NCBI GenBank assembly: GCA_031277535.1
Contig: JAITMD010000021.1
Location: 248,001-312,000 of the forward strand
Length of the DNA stretch: 64,000 nt
Source: Flavobacteriaceae bacterium
Lineage (GTDB): Bacteria > Bacteroidota > Bacteroidia > Flavobacteriales > Flavobacteriaceae
Reading direction: 5' to 3'
Shown: positions 35,999-44,662 of the stretch, piece after piece
Position numbering within the stretch: position 1 is the first letter of the stretch
Layout of the letters: each line of letters opens with the position of its first letter
The notes under the pieces: model-generated
What the model was told of the DNA's origin: nothing
What the model saw: only the letters and a program-made list of their open reading frames with translations
Databases searched by the model: none
Made by a program: the position numbers and the translations under genes

Positions 35999-36060
35999 TT
36001 TGCGATGTTCTATAATAAGAGTTGTTAAAACATTTCTTATTTTAGCATCGCAATTTTTTT
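35999..36060 (+). terminator. Terminator with long loop
   Basis: Outer stem TTGCGATG / CATCGCAA, inner stem AATAAGA / TCTTATT, then TTTTTTT, ending 6 nt before the nadC ATG. Confidence 0.65.
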
Positions 36061-36066
36061 ATAGAT

Positions 36067-36927
36067 ATGATTTCACAAGAACAATTTCAAATAGAATTAG
36101 ATATAATAATCAAGAATGCCATTCGTGAAGACGTAGGAGATGGTGATCATAGTTCTTTGGCTTGCATTCCAAGTACTGCTAAAGGAAAAGCTAAATTATT
36201 GGTTAAAGAGGCAGGGTATATTGCTGGTGTCGAGTTTGCTAAAATGGTTTTTAATTATGTAGATCCTACGTTAGAAGTAGAGGTATGTATTGCAGACGGA
36301 ACTGCGGTAAAGGTTGGAGATATAGTTTTGTATGTTTCTGGTAGCTCTCAATCTATATTAAAGGCAGAGCGCTTAATGTTGAATGCTATGCAACGTATGA
36401 GTGCTATTGCTACAAAAACACGTGTGTTTGTAGATTTGTTGGAAGGTACAGGAACTAAGATTTTAGATACTCGAAAAACAACACCTGGAATTCGTGCTAT
36501 TGAAAAATGGGCAGTGAAAATAGCAGGAGGTGAAAATCATAGGTTTGCTTTGTATGACATGATTATGTTGAAAGATAATCACATCGATTTTGCGGGAGGA
36601 ATTAAGCAGGCTATTGAAAAAACAAACCAATATTTAAAAGACAATAACAAAGATTTAAAGATCATAGTTGAAGCGCGTAATATTGATGAAGTACAGCAAA
36701 TTTTAGCGTGTGAGAATGTACATCGTATTTTGTTGGATAATTTTGATTATGCTACTACAAGAGAAGCAGTGGCATTAATTGGAAATCAATGTCAAACAGA
36801 ATCGTCTGGAAATATAAATGAGGCTACCGCACGAGAGTACGCCCTTTGTGGAGTAGATTATATTTCATCTGGAGCTTTAACGCATTCAGTGTATAATATG
36901 GACCTAAGTTTAAAAGCTGTCCTATAG
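36067..36927 (+). CDS. nadC: Nicotinate-nucleotide pyrophosphorylase (carboxylating)
   Basis: The enzyme turns quinolinate and PRPP into nicotinate mononucleotide in NAD synthesis. The 286-aa product has the hallmark ILDTRKTTPGIRAIEKWAV (about 136-154), KIAGGENHRFALYDMIMLKD and HRILLDNF. Length is typical. Only 10 nt separate its stop from the first gene of the zinc-ribbon array, so it may provide the promoter for that array. Confidence 0.95.
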   Translation: MISQEQFQIELDIIIKNAIREDVGDGDHSSLACIPSTAKGKAKLLVKEAGYIAGVEFAKMVFNYVDPTLEVEVCIADGTAVKVGDIVLYVSGSSQSILKAERLMLNAMQRMSAIATKTRVFVDLLEGTGTKILDTRKTTPGIRAIEKWAVKIAGGENHRFALYDMIMLKDNHIDFAGGIKQAIEKTNQYLKDNNKDLKIIVEARNIDEVQQILACENVHRILLDNFDYATTREAVALIGNQCQTESSGNINEATAREYALCGVDYISSGALTHSVYNMDLSLKAVL

Positions 36928-36937
36928 TATCTATGTG

Positions 36938-37189
36938 ATGACAAACACAACGCAGGAAATAGTTTGCCCTCAATGTGGGAGTAAAGATGTTGAAGAGTTG
37001 TGGACAGATGATTATTTGTGTAATAGTTGCTATTCCCATTTCTTTTTAGATTCAGAAAATGCTGCTATTCCCAATGAAAAAGATTATGATTCGATTGATC
37101 ATAACGCACGAAATGGATGTATAGGAATTGGTCTTATACTATTTATTTTAATCATATTCTTTGTTGGCAAATTAGTCAAGGGAGGATAA
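36938..37189 (+). CDS. Mini zinc-ribbon membrane protein (array member 0)
   Basis: The 83-aa protein has the same N-terminal zinc ribbon as the five large paralogues downstream: Cys10, Cys13, Cys28, Cys31 (CX2CX14CX2C), then HFFLDSENA. A single membrane helix (about 61-78) follows and the protein ends three residues after KLVKGG begins. It lacks the outer domain entirely. Either it is a truncated copy or a true short partner. It starts 10 nt after nadC; I prefer ATG 36938 to the GTG just before it. Confidence 0.75.
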   Translation: MTNTTQEIVCPQCGSKDVEELWTDDYLCNSCYSHFFLDSENAAIPNEKDYDSIDHNARNGCIGIGLILFILIIFFVGKLVKGG

Positions 37190-37263
37190 GCGTAAATCTA
37201 CAGTGATTGATACCAAAGAACCTCTCTTTTTTATACCATAAAGAAGGTTTTAAGAGTGCTTAA

Positions 37264-37271
37264 TAGATTTG
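37264..37271 (+). promoter_or_regulatory. -7 box before array member 1
   Basis: TAGATTTG fits TAnnTTTG, 56 nt before the ATG at 37328. Confidence 0.4.
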
Positions 37272-37327
37272 TTGTGAAGTATTTGATTAAAAAAGAATGA
37301 AAAGAAAAAGAAATTACATGAGTTATA

Positions 37328-38662
37328 ATGGGAAAAAAAATAAGAGAAATCATTTGCCCAAAATGTGGTAGTACTAAAACTACAAAACAGGAGCATGATT
37401 ATTACAAGTGTAATAGCTGTGATACTCTATTTTTTTTAGATACAGCTGATATTACAATTACACATCTACAGGAAGTAAGAATGAATCATTCTGAAGTTTC
37501 AAAACCTGTAAATAAACAATTAATTGTAATTGTATTGGTTGTGTGTATTGCTGCTATTGTAAGTTTTGTTTTGTTATTGAGTAAAGATAATTCAGAGACA
37601 AAGAATGAAGTAGTACAGAAAAACACAATACAAGTGTCAGGATTGAAAAATGGAAGTATTGAGACCTTTCGCCTGAAAGACAAGCGCACTATTTTAATTA
37701 ACCTTGTACGCCATAGCAAGTTTATTCCTAATGGAGCTGGGGCTATAGCTACAAGAGGTTGGATAGTAATCCATGAATTACCTTCAGGAAAGATTATTAA
37801 ACAGGATCCATTTGACGTTGACTTTTCTATTAAAGGAGAGGGAAACACAGCCTCTTCTTCTATTCATTGGTATAGAAATAAGGAGCAAACACTTTTTGCT
37901 ATTGTAAATGAGTATTTCATATATCGATTTGATGAGCAAAAACTTACTATGGTTGATGTAACAAACACTTATTTTGAAGGTATAACAGCATTAGAAAGTG
38001 GAGTAGTCTCAATTAAACTGAGTGAGATATCACCAAGCCTATTGCGTGTTGCTACTAATAATGGTCAAGTGTATTTGTATTCAAAAGACTTATCATTTAT
38101 ACAACCAGAAATAAGGTATTCGGATTTTTTAGGACGTCGTAAATTGGTAGATAAGATTTATAACTTACAAAAAATGGATTCTAAAGAAGTGCGAGAGTTT
38201 GACTTTACAAGAGTTGGTGATAATACATATCCTTATCGCTTGGTTGATTATACCATTCGAAAGCAAGAAGGGAGTCCTGTAGAAGTTGGAATTTTTTTGT
38301 CAACAACTAAATCAATAAGAACCTTTTCTGAGGAAAAAAACATTGTTGCTTATACTGATTTTACCAAAGATAGAACATATTTTCCTGATAGTAAGGTGTT
38401 AGGCTGGGACAATGAAGGGGTGATTATTGCAATAAAAATGTCCAGATTGCAGAATGAACCTTATACCCTACAGAAGTTGAAGTATGAAGATACAAGTGTA
38501 TTGTGGTCAGTAAAAACAGATTGGACTTATATCAATAAGGTATATAAAAATGTAAGTGATGCTTTCGTTCTGTTTACTGTAAATAAAGATGGATTGATTC
38601 TTCTGGATAAGGAAGGAAATATACATCACTCAATCAATTTGGATTATACGTTTGAAACATAG
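37328..38662 (+). CDS. Zinc-ribbon/TM/outer-domain protein (array member 1)
   Basis: The 444-aa protein has a zinc ribbon (Cys10, Cys13, Cys28, Cys31), then FFLDTADITITH, a membrane helix at about 64-84, and an outer domain of about 360 residues. Positive charges before the helix suggest the ribbon is cytosolic and the large domain periplasmic. Motifs shared with the other copies are HELPSGKII, NEYFIYRFDEQKL, YTDFTKDRTYFPDSKVLG and DNEGVIIAIKMS...EPYTLQKLK...LWSVKTDW. The repeated beta-like pattern could be a propeller. No known family is recognised. Confidence 0.8.
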   Translation: MGKKIREIICPKCGSTKTTKQEHDYYKCNSCDTLFFLDTADITITHLQEVRMNHSEVSKPVNKQLIVIVLVVCIAAIVSFVLLLSKDNSETKNEVVQKNTIQVSGLKNGSIETFRLKDKRTILINLVRHSKFIPNGAGAIATRGWIVIHELPSGKIIKQDPFDVDFSIKGEGNTASSSIHWYRNKEQTLFAIVNEYFIYRFDEQKLTMVDVTNTYFEGITALESGVVSIKLSEISPSLLRVATNNGQVYLYSKDLSFIQPEIRYSDFLGRRKLVDKIYNLQKMDSKEVREFDFTRVGDNTYPYRLVDYTIRKQEGSPVEVGIFLSTTKSIRTFSEEKNIVAYTDFTKDRTYFPDSKVLGWDNEGVIIAIKMSRLQNEPYTLQKLKYEDTSVLWSVKTDWTYINKVYKNVSDAFVLFTVNKDGLILLDKEGNIHHSINLDYTFET

Positions 38663-38710
38663 TAAAAGAGATATTCTCTTATTTGGTAGGAATTAGAAAT
38701 AAAGTATGTA

Positions 38711-38863
38711 TATAAAACGGATTGGAAAATAATTAAGAAGATTTTAGTCCTGTAAATAATGATTTTACAACGATTGTTGTAGATGATATGACGTATTTTC
38801 TTGATTGATAAAGAGGGAAATATTGAAAAAATAAATCAATTGATTTACAGTATTAGCATATAA
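38711..38863 (+). pseudogene. Decayed 3' fragment of another array member
   Basis: Three successive frames give YKTDWKIIKKILVL, then VNNDFTTIVVDDMTYFLD, then DKEGNIEKINQLIYSISI and a stop. These match in order the C-terminus of member 1 (VKTDWTYINKVYKNV, DAFVLFTVNKDGLILLDKEGNI). One stop and two frameshifts break it, and nothing upstream of KTDW remains. It shows that a further copy once existed between members 1 and 2. Confidence 0.75.
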
Positions 38864-38918
38864 TTTAAAGTAGAAAAAGAAAAAAAAGAACTTGTTTGAC
38901 AAGCATAAAAAAAGAAAA

Positions 38919-40340
38919 ATGGCTAAGACAATAAAGAAAATAACTTGTCCACAGTGTGGTAGTAATAATGTATTGAAACACGAACATGACTATTATGTAT
39001 GTAATAGTTGTCATACGCGTTTCTTTTTGGACACAGATGATGTAACAATTACACACAAACATGTAACACAATCAACACCTCCTCCTTTTAATCATACAGT
39101 ACCTCAAAAGAAGTACTCTGTAGGAGGGATTATTGCAATAGGGCTTTTAGTCTTAATAACAATAGGGGCTGTTATATTTAATATTGTAAACCACGATAAA
39201 GCCAAATTAAATGGTAAAGAGGATTTTGGAGCTTATGAATCTGCTAAAGACGAATATCTTTATTCTTCTTCAAGAGAGAAAATACAAACAGTAAAGATTG
39301 ACAATAATAAGGCTGTGTTGGTTAATGTAGGGTTGTTTGATAAATATAGTTTGCCAGATGACAAGCAAGACCACATTTATGTATTTGTACATGAGTTGCC
39401 TTCAGGAAAGATTCTTAAGAAGATTGATTTAGATGTCGATCTAACTATTAAAGGGAAAGAATCTAATTCTATTACAGATGAAATATTAATGTTTAGAGAT
39501 ACTAAGAACAGATTGTTTTTTATTATTAATAAATACTATCTATTTCGTTTTGATGAAAAAACATTGGAAATGGTAAATGTATCTCAGAGTTATTTTGAAG
39601 GAATAAAAGAGCTTGAGGTTGGTATTGCAGGAATTGATTATGATGATAGAAGATTGGAAAGTTTTTTACAAGTGACAAATAACAATGGTGTAAAATATGC
39701 TTATTCACATGATTTAGGATTGATTTATAAGTATGGAGGAAATGAATATAAGAAAGAACCTTTTTCAAGAATATTAGCTTTAGAATTGCCAAACCCAACA
39801 ATTGAGACACATTACGACTTTACAAAGTTTAATGAAAAGTATAATGATAAGCCTATTCAATTAATGAAGTATAATATAAAAGTACAGAAAGGATATTTTG
39901 TAACTAATGTAGACTTTCAGTGGTTTCATCTTTCATATTACGATTGGGATAAAGGAGTGCAAGTTGAAGGAGATAAGTTTGGTCCTTCTACATATACTGA
40001 GGTGGCTAAGAGAGTTGTGGATTACAAAGACTTTACACCTGATAGAAAGTATGTAGATAAAGGAAAAGTATTGGGAGAAGATAAAGAAGGTGTAATTATA
40101 GCGATTAAAATGTCTTTATTGGATAGTGAACCTTATACTGTACAAAAGTTAAAACATACGGATGGAAGTATTCTATGGACTCAAAAAACTGATTGGACTT
40201 ATATTAGTGAGGTATTTGCTCAGGTGAGTAATGATTACCTTGTGGTAAAAGCAGATTATAGAGGTGCCACTATTATAGATACTAAGACTGGAGAAATAAC
40301 AGATGCCTTTAAGTTTGAATATGGTAAAAGCTCAAAGTAA
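38919..40340 (+). CDS. Zinc-ribbon/TM/outer-domain protein (array member 2)
   Basis: This is the longest copy, 473 aa. Zinc ribbon Cys10/13/28/31, FFLDTDDVTITHKH, a Pro-rich linker (about 53-63), membrane helix about 68-90, then the outer domain with VHELPSGKILKKIDLDVDL, NKYYLFRFDEKTL, KDFTPDRKYVDKGKVLGEDK and EGVIIAIKMS...DGSILWTQKTDW. The ATG at 38919 matches the MAKTIKKI start of its paralogues; an upstream in-frame TTG is rejected. Member 3 starts 31 nt after its stop. Confidence 0.82.
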   Translation: MAKTIKKITCPQCGSNNVLKHEHDYYVCNSCHTRFFLDTDDVTITHKHVTQSTPPPFNHTVPQKKYSVGGIIAIGLLVLITIGAVIFNIVNHDKAKLNGKEDFGAYESAKDEYLYSSSREKIQTVKIDNNKAVLVNVGLFDKYSLPDDKQDHIYVFVHELPSGKILKKIDLDVDLTIKGKESNSITDEILMFRDTKNRLFFIINKYYLFRFDEKTLEMVNVSQSYFEGIKELEVGIAGIDYDDRRLESFLQVTNNNGVKYAYSHDLGLIYKYGGNEYKKEPFSRILALELPNPTIETHYDFTKFNEKYNDKPIQLMKYNIKVQKGYFVTNVDFQWFHLSYYDWDKGVQVEGDKFGPSTYTEVAKRVVDYKDFTPDRKYVDKGKVLGEDKEGVIIAIKMSLLDSEPYTVQKLKHTDGSILWTQKTDWTYISEVFAQVSNDYLVVKADYRGATIIDTKTGEITDAFKFEYGKSSK

Positions 40341-40371
40341 GAGAGCTTAATAGAAAAGAATAAGATTAAAA

Positions 40372-41748
40372 ATGGCAAAGACAATAAAAAGTATCATTTG
40401 TCCGCAATGTGGAAGTAATAAAATAAAAGAGTTAGAGAAAGATTATTTTCAATGTAATAGCTGTGATACTAATTTCTTTTTGGATACTGATGATATTACC
40501 ATTACACATAAACATGTTTATGAAGGAGGGCAGGTATCGCCAGTAGGAGATAAGGGGAAAGTAACAAAAACTGTGGTATTGTCTATCATAGCAGTAGTTT
40601 TTATTGTTCTTGTTTTATCTGTTTTTCCTTCAAAAAAAGCAAGAAAATCTGCTAATGGAGATACTGCTTTAGCTTTGAAAGAGCAGGTGAAAAACAAAAG
40701 ACTTAGCCCTAAAACTTTTGGGAAAGGAATAGTAGAATTGTCAAAAGATAAAATGGCCTTTGTTACATTAACGTATTTTGATGAATTAAAATCAGGGGAG
40801 CAAACAGATGTGTTGTATTTGTACGTTATAGATGCAAAATCAGCAAAAGAATTGAATCGTGTAGAACAAGTAGTAGATTTAACAAAAAAAGGAGCTGGGG
40901 TATCTAAAAATTGGGTAGAGATAGAAAGTTTTTTAGATGCAGACAACAATTTGTACTTTATTGTTAATAAGTACTTTATTTATCTGTTTGACAAGCAGTC
41001 GTTGCAATTAAAAGATGTAACTTCTACATACTTTAAAGGATATGATGTATTTGAAAGTGGTGTAGCATCTGTAAGTGTAAGTTATAGAAACTTTGAGTAT
41101 TTATTAGTGATTAACAATAAGGGACTAAAGTATGCTTTTGTACCAAATATAAAAACCGTTGTGTCAGAACAAGAATGGGCTACTTTACCAGAATTAAAAT
41201 TACCTAATCCAGAAGTAAAAAGATGTTATCGTTTTACTACAAAAAGTGAATTGGCAACTTTAAAAGAAGAACCTGTTCAGTTGATTCAATTTGAACAAAA
41301 AATGCAGAAGGGATATCCCTTTTACGAGAGGTACTATGTAACAAATAAAGATTACTTGGTAGGAGAATTTAAAAATAGAGGGGCATATAGTACAGATGTA
41401 GTAAAGAATTATAGTGAAAAAAGCGATAGAATAGTATCGTTTAAAGATTTTACACCTAAGCGTTTTTATCAAGAAGAAGCCCAGGTGTTAGCCGAAGATA
41501 AAGAAGGAGTAGTGGTAGCTGTTAAAACAACAAAGAATGAATCAGAACCTTATACAATACAAAAATTAAGACATGTGGATGGTGGGATTATTTGGACAGT
41601 AAAAACAAATTGGATAGACGGAATTTTAAAATTGAATCAGGTGGAGGATAATTATTTTGCATTGATGAATAATAAAACAAATGTGGTGGTGATGAACATG
41701 AAAGGAGAGCAAGTAGCAACAATCGTTATGGAGTTTAAAGTTGATTAA
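40372..41748 (+). CDS. Zinc-ribbon/TM/outer-domain protein (array member 3)
   Basis: The 458-aa copy has the ribbon at Cys10/13/28/31, helix about 66-85 and a basic stretch PSKKARK just after the helix, which is unusual if that side is periplasmic. The outer domain keeps NKYFIYLFDKQSL, KDFTPKRFYQEEAQVLAEDK, EGVVVAVK and DGGIIWTVKTNW. Spacing to both neighbours (31 and 29 nt) suggests members 2-4 are one transcript. Confidence 0.82.
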   Translation: MAKTIKSIICPQCGSNKIKELEKDYFQCNSCDTNFFLDTDDITITHKHVYEGGQVSPVGDKGKVTKTVVLSIIAVVFIVLVLSVFPSKKARKSANGDTALALKEQVKNKRLSPKTFGKGIVELSKDKMAFVTLTYFDELKSGEQTDVLYLYVIDAKSAKELNRVEQVVDLTKKGAGVSKNWVEIESFLDADNNLYFIVNKYFIYLFDKQSLQLKDVTSTYFKGYDVFESGVASVSVSYRNFEYLLVINNKGLKYAFVPNIKTVVSEQEWATLPELKLPNPEVKRCYRFTTKSELATLKEEPVQLIQFEQKMQKGYPFYERYYVTNKDYLVGEFKNRGAYSTDVVKNYSEKSDRIVSFKDFTPKRFYQEEAQVLAEDKEGVVVAVKTTKNESEPYTIQKLRHVDGGIIWTVKTNWIDGILKLNQVEDNYFALMNNKTNVVVMNMKGEQVATIVMEFKVD

Positions 41749-41777
41749 AGTTGTAAATTGAGTATAGGGTAGGTAGG

Positions 41778-43064
41778 ATGGTAAAGTCAATAAAAAAAAT
41801 AGTATGCCCACAATGTGGAAGCAATAAAGTACAAGAACAAAAAGATGATTATTATTTTTGTGAAAGCTGTTGTACAAAATTCTTTTTGGATACAGATGAT
41901 GTTACAATTACACATAAGGTTGATGTTGTAAAACCAATTGCATCAGGAGGTGAGAAGGAGTGGCACGCACTAAAGAAATATGTGATAGGTTTTGTAGGAG
42001 TTGTAATAGCTATTGTAGTACTGTATCAAGTTTTTTCTTCTTTTAAGCAAGAAGGAAAACCGAAACCAATACCAATACAAGAAACTCCTCAGAAAGAACT
42101 GGTTGAAGAAAAGAAAGATGTCGGACAAAATAAGGTTAGTTTAAGTAAAGGAGAATTGATTCCTCTTTCTGATGGTAAAATAATAAGTGTTCAATATGGA
42201 ATTGTAACAAAGAAAGATTTTCATAAGCTTTATGTGGTACTTACAGATGTGTTGACAAATGAGATAGTAAGCCAAAAGTATGTTGACTTTGACTTGTCTT
42301 TAATGACAAATGGATTTAGGAGAAAAGGGTTTAATCTTATTAGAACAAATGATAATGATTTGTATTTATTGATTAGTGAAAAGTATTTATTGTGGTTTAA
42401 TCCCTCTACACTGGAATTCAATTATTTGGATGAGGTTTATTTTTCAAAACACAAAGAGTTTAGAGATGGTATTTATCAAATGGTTTATGATGACTCAACG
42501 GAATCATTTGAGGTTAAATTAAATACAGGAAAGGAATATGTTTATTTTCAAAGGATAGATAAGGTATATACAACGGATAATTTTTATGAGGTTTTTAGAA
42601 CAAAGTTGCCTAATGGAAAATTAATTAAAACGTATGATTTTGAGCGATGGTCTGAAGAGGGAAGTAAATTGATGCAATATACATATTTACATCAAGTAGG
42701 ATACCCTATGAATAGATTGAGTTATCCATGGCAAAATGGACGATTGAAAAGTACGAAAGATTTTACTCCTCAAATGCTGTATATGGAAGGAGTGATGGTA
42801 GGGCATGATCAAGAAGGACTAATCATTTTAAGAAAATATACAATAGATCCAGAAGAGACATATACTTTACAAAAAATAGCGTTGAAAGATAAAAGTTTGT
42901 TGTGGAGTAAAAAAACGGAATGGAATAAGGTGAAAAGTGCATTTCAAATAAAAGAATTGTTTTTTATAGAGTTGAATCAAAGATTCTTTTTAATACTAAA
43001 TGGAGAAGGAAAAGAGATCGCTAAATTTGATGAATATGGGCTTCGAAAAGAAATAGCGTTATAA
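41778..43064 (+). CDS. Zinc-ribbon/TM/outer-domain protein (array member 4)
   Basis: The shortest full copy, 428 aa. Ribbon Cys10/13/28/31 (with an extra Cys32, CESCC), FFLDTDDVTITHK, helix about 68-86. Its outer domain is the most diverged: the C-terminal block reads KDFTPQMLYMEGVMVGHDQ, EGLIILRKYT...ETYTLQKIAL...LLWSKKTEW, and the HELPSGK block is replaced by LTDVLTNEIVSQKYVDFDLS. The ribbon remains nearly identical to the other copies. Confidence 0.82.
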   Translation: MVKSIKKIVCPQCGSNKVQEQKDDYYFCESCCTKFFLDTDDVTITHKVDVVKPIASGGEKEWHALKKYVIGFVGVVIAIVVLYQVFSSFKQEGKPKPIPIQETPQKELVEEKKDVGQNKVSLSKGELIPLSDGKIISVQYGIVTKKDFHKLYVVLTDVLTNEIVSQKYVDFDLSLMTNGFRRKGFNLIRTNDNDLYLLISEKYLLWFNPSTLEFNYLDEVYFSKHKEFRDGIYQMVYDDSTESFEVKLNTGKEYVYFQRIDKVYTTDNFYEVFRTKLPNGKLIKTYDFERWSEEGSKLMQYTYLHQVGYPMNRLSYPWQNGRLKSTKDFTPQMLYMEGVMVGHDQEGLIILRKYTIDPEETYTLQKIALKDKSLLWSKKTEWNKVKSAFQIKELFFIELNQRFFLILNGEGKEIAKFDEYGLRKEIAL

Positions 43065-43156
43065 AGAATAGAGACCAAATAAAATAGAGTGTATAGGGAT
43101 TGTTGTATCTTACTATGACTTTAGTTTAGATTTCGTATTAGTTAGTCACTTATTCT

Positions 43157-43184
43157 TTGTTTAAAAAAGATACAAGTATATTTG
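43157..43184 (+). promoter_or_regulatory. Internal promoter before array member 5
   Basis: TTG at 43157-43159 and TATATTTG at 43177-43184 are 17 nt apart, in a 154-nt gap. The ATG is 34 nt downstream. Member 5, SPFH and downstream genes could thus be expressed separately from members 1-4. Confidence 0.5.
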
Positions 43185-43218
43185 TTACATATATAATTGC
43201 TGAAGGTTAGATTAAATA

Positions 43219-44607
43219 ATGGCAAAAACAATAAAAAAAATCGTTTGTCCACAATGTGGAAGTAATAAAGTAAATGAAGTAAAAACAGATTATTACTTAT
43301 GTGAGAGCTGTAAGACAAATTTCTTTTTGGATACAGATGATATTACGATTAATCACAACATAAGAAATACGAGATCAAATAAAGAGCACTTGAGTATAGA
43401 GCAATCTAAAAAAGTAGCTAAGATTATAAGTGTTTTTGGAGGTGTTTTTATTTTGTACTTAATAGGATCTTCTTTATTAGGGGGTAAAGACAAGGTGGCA
43501 GAAAATAGCTCAGTAGAGAAAAATACAACTGTTACACCTTCAGAAGATAAGGGTAGAACAATTAGTCCAGATTACAAGTTGGGAGCATTGGTTCAGTTAA
43601 AAGATGATACAGCGGTATTGGTTAGTGTAATTACTTTTAGAGATGTGTTTGCCAATGGAGATGGACAACAATTATATGTGGTACAGTATGATCCATTAAC
43701 AGGTAAAGAAATTAGTAAAACAAAACAGAAGGTAGACTTAAGTATAAAAGGAGCTGGAAGAGGGGGAGGATCACCTATACAGTTATTTAATGATGCGGAT
43801 AATGAATTGTATTTGATTATTAATAATTATTTCTTGTATAGATTTGATAAAAGTCAAAAGAAGTTTGTTGTAGTTGATCATAAATTCTTTGATCCATATC
43901 AGGAGTTTAGCGATGGAGTAGCTGCTTTAGAATATCAAGAATACTCTAATACATTGATTGTTTTGACCAATATGGGAAAGAAATATGCTTTTTATCCAGA
44001 TATAAAAAAGGTGTTTCCATATGATAAAAGTTCAAATGTTTATAGCTTACCTTTAACAGAACCGGTTATTGAAACAAAATATACATTTTCAGATGAAAGT
44101 CGTGATTTTCCAGATGAAAGTATACAGTTGATAACTTATCAAATGAAGGTTCAGAAAGGGTATCCTCAAAAGGATGTGACTTTTGAATGGGGGAAAGATT
44201 TTGGAGGTTCAGGGATTTTTACAGATCGCTCACCGTATAAAAAAAGATTGATTACGGATTATCAGTTGGAAAAAGGAAGAGTAACTTCTTATAAGGATTT
44301 TACACCAGGCAGAAATTATGTAAAAGGAGGAAAGGTGTTAGGTCAAGATGATGAAGGAGTTATTATTGCAATAAAGATGTCTATTGCAACTAATGAAACA
44401 TATACAATTCAAAAGTTGAAAAGAACAGATGGCAGTATTTTGTGGTCTAAAAAGGTAGATTGGGATAGTGTGAAAACTGTAAATACCGTAGGTAATTTGA
44501 TGTTGCTTTTTGTTGATTCTTATAATGCAGTATTGATGAATATGAAAGGAGAGGTTGTTTCAACAGTAGATTTGAATGGGATAAGAATAGAAGCTACGTC
44601 TATTTAA
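43219..44607 (+). CDS. Zinc-ribbon/TM/outer-domain protein (array member 5)
   Basis: The 462-aa copy has ribbon Cys10/13/28/31, FFLDTDDITINHN, helix about 67-86, then an outer domain with VVQYDPLTGKEISKTKQKVD, NNYFLYRFDKSQK, KDFTPGRNYVKGGKVLGQDD and EGVIIAIKMS...DGSILWSKKVDW. It is the copy nearest the SPFH gene (55 nt) and shares an internal promoter with it. Confidence 0.82.
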   Translation: MAKTIKKIVCPQCGSNKVNEVKTDYYLCESCKTNFFLDTDDITINHNIRNTRSNKEHLSIEQSKKVAKIISVFGGVFILYLIGSSLLGGKDKVAENSSVEKNTTVTPSEDKGRTISPDYKLGALVQLKDDTAVLVSVITFRDVFANGDGQQLYVVQYDPLTGKEISKTKQKVDLSIKGAGRGGGSPIQLFNDADNELYLIINNYFLYRFDKSQKKFVVVDHKFFDPYQEFSDGVAALEYQEYSNTLIVLTNMGKKYAFYPDIKKVFPYDKSSNVYSLPLTEPVIETKYTFSDESRDFPDESIQLITYQMKVQKGYPQKDVTFEWGKDFGGSGIFTDRSPYKKRLITDYQLEKGRVTSYKDFTPGRNYVKGGKVLGQDDEGVIIAIKMSIATNETYTIQKLKRTDGSILWSKKVDWDSVKTVNTVGNLMLLFVDSYNAVLMNMKGEVVSTVDLNGIRIEATSI

Positions 44608-44662
44608 AAAAAGAAAATTGTAATAAAAGGAATAGAAATTCCTTTGACTAAATAAAAATGCT

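Noticed and set aside
40518..40949. Antisense frames within the zinc-ribbon array
   Set aside because: They lie opposite conserved coding sequence, have no start context and no protein features; they mirror the codon bias of the real genes.
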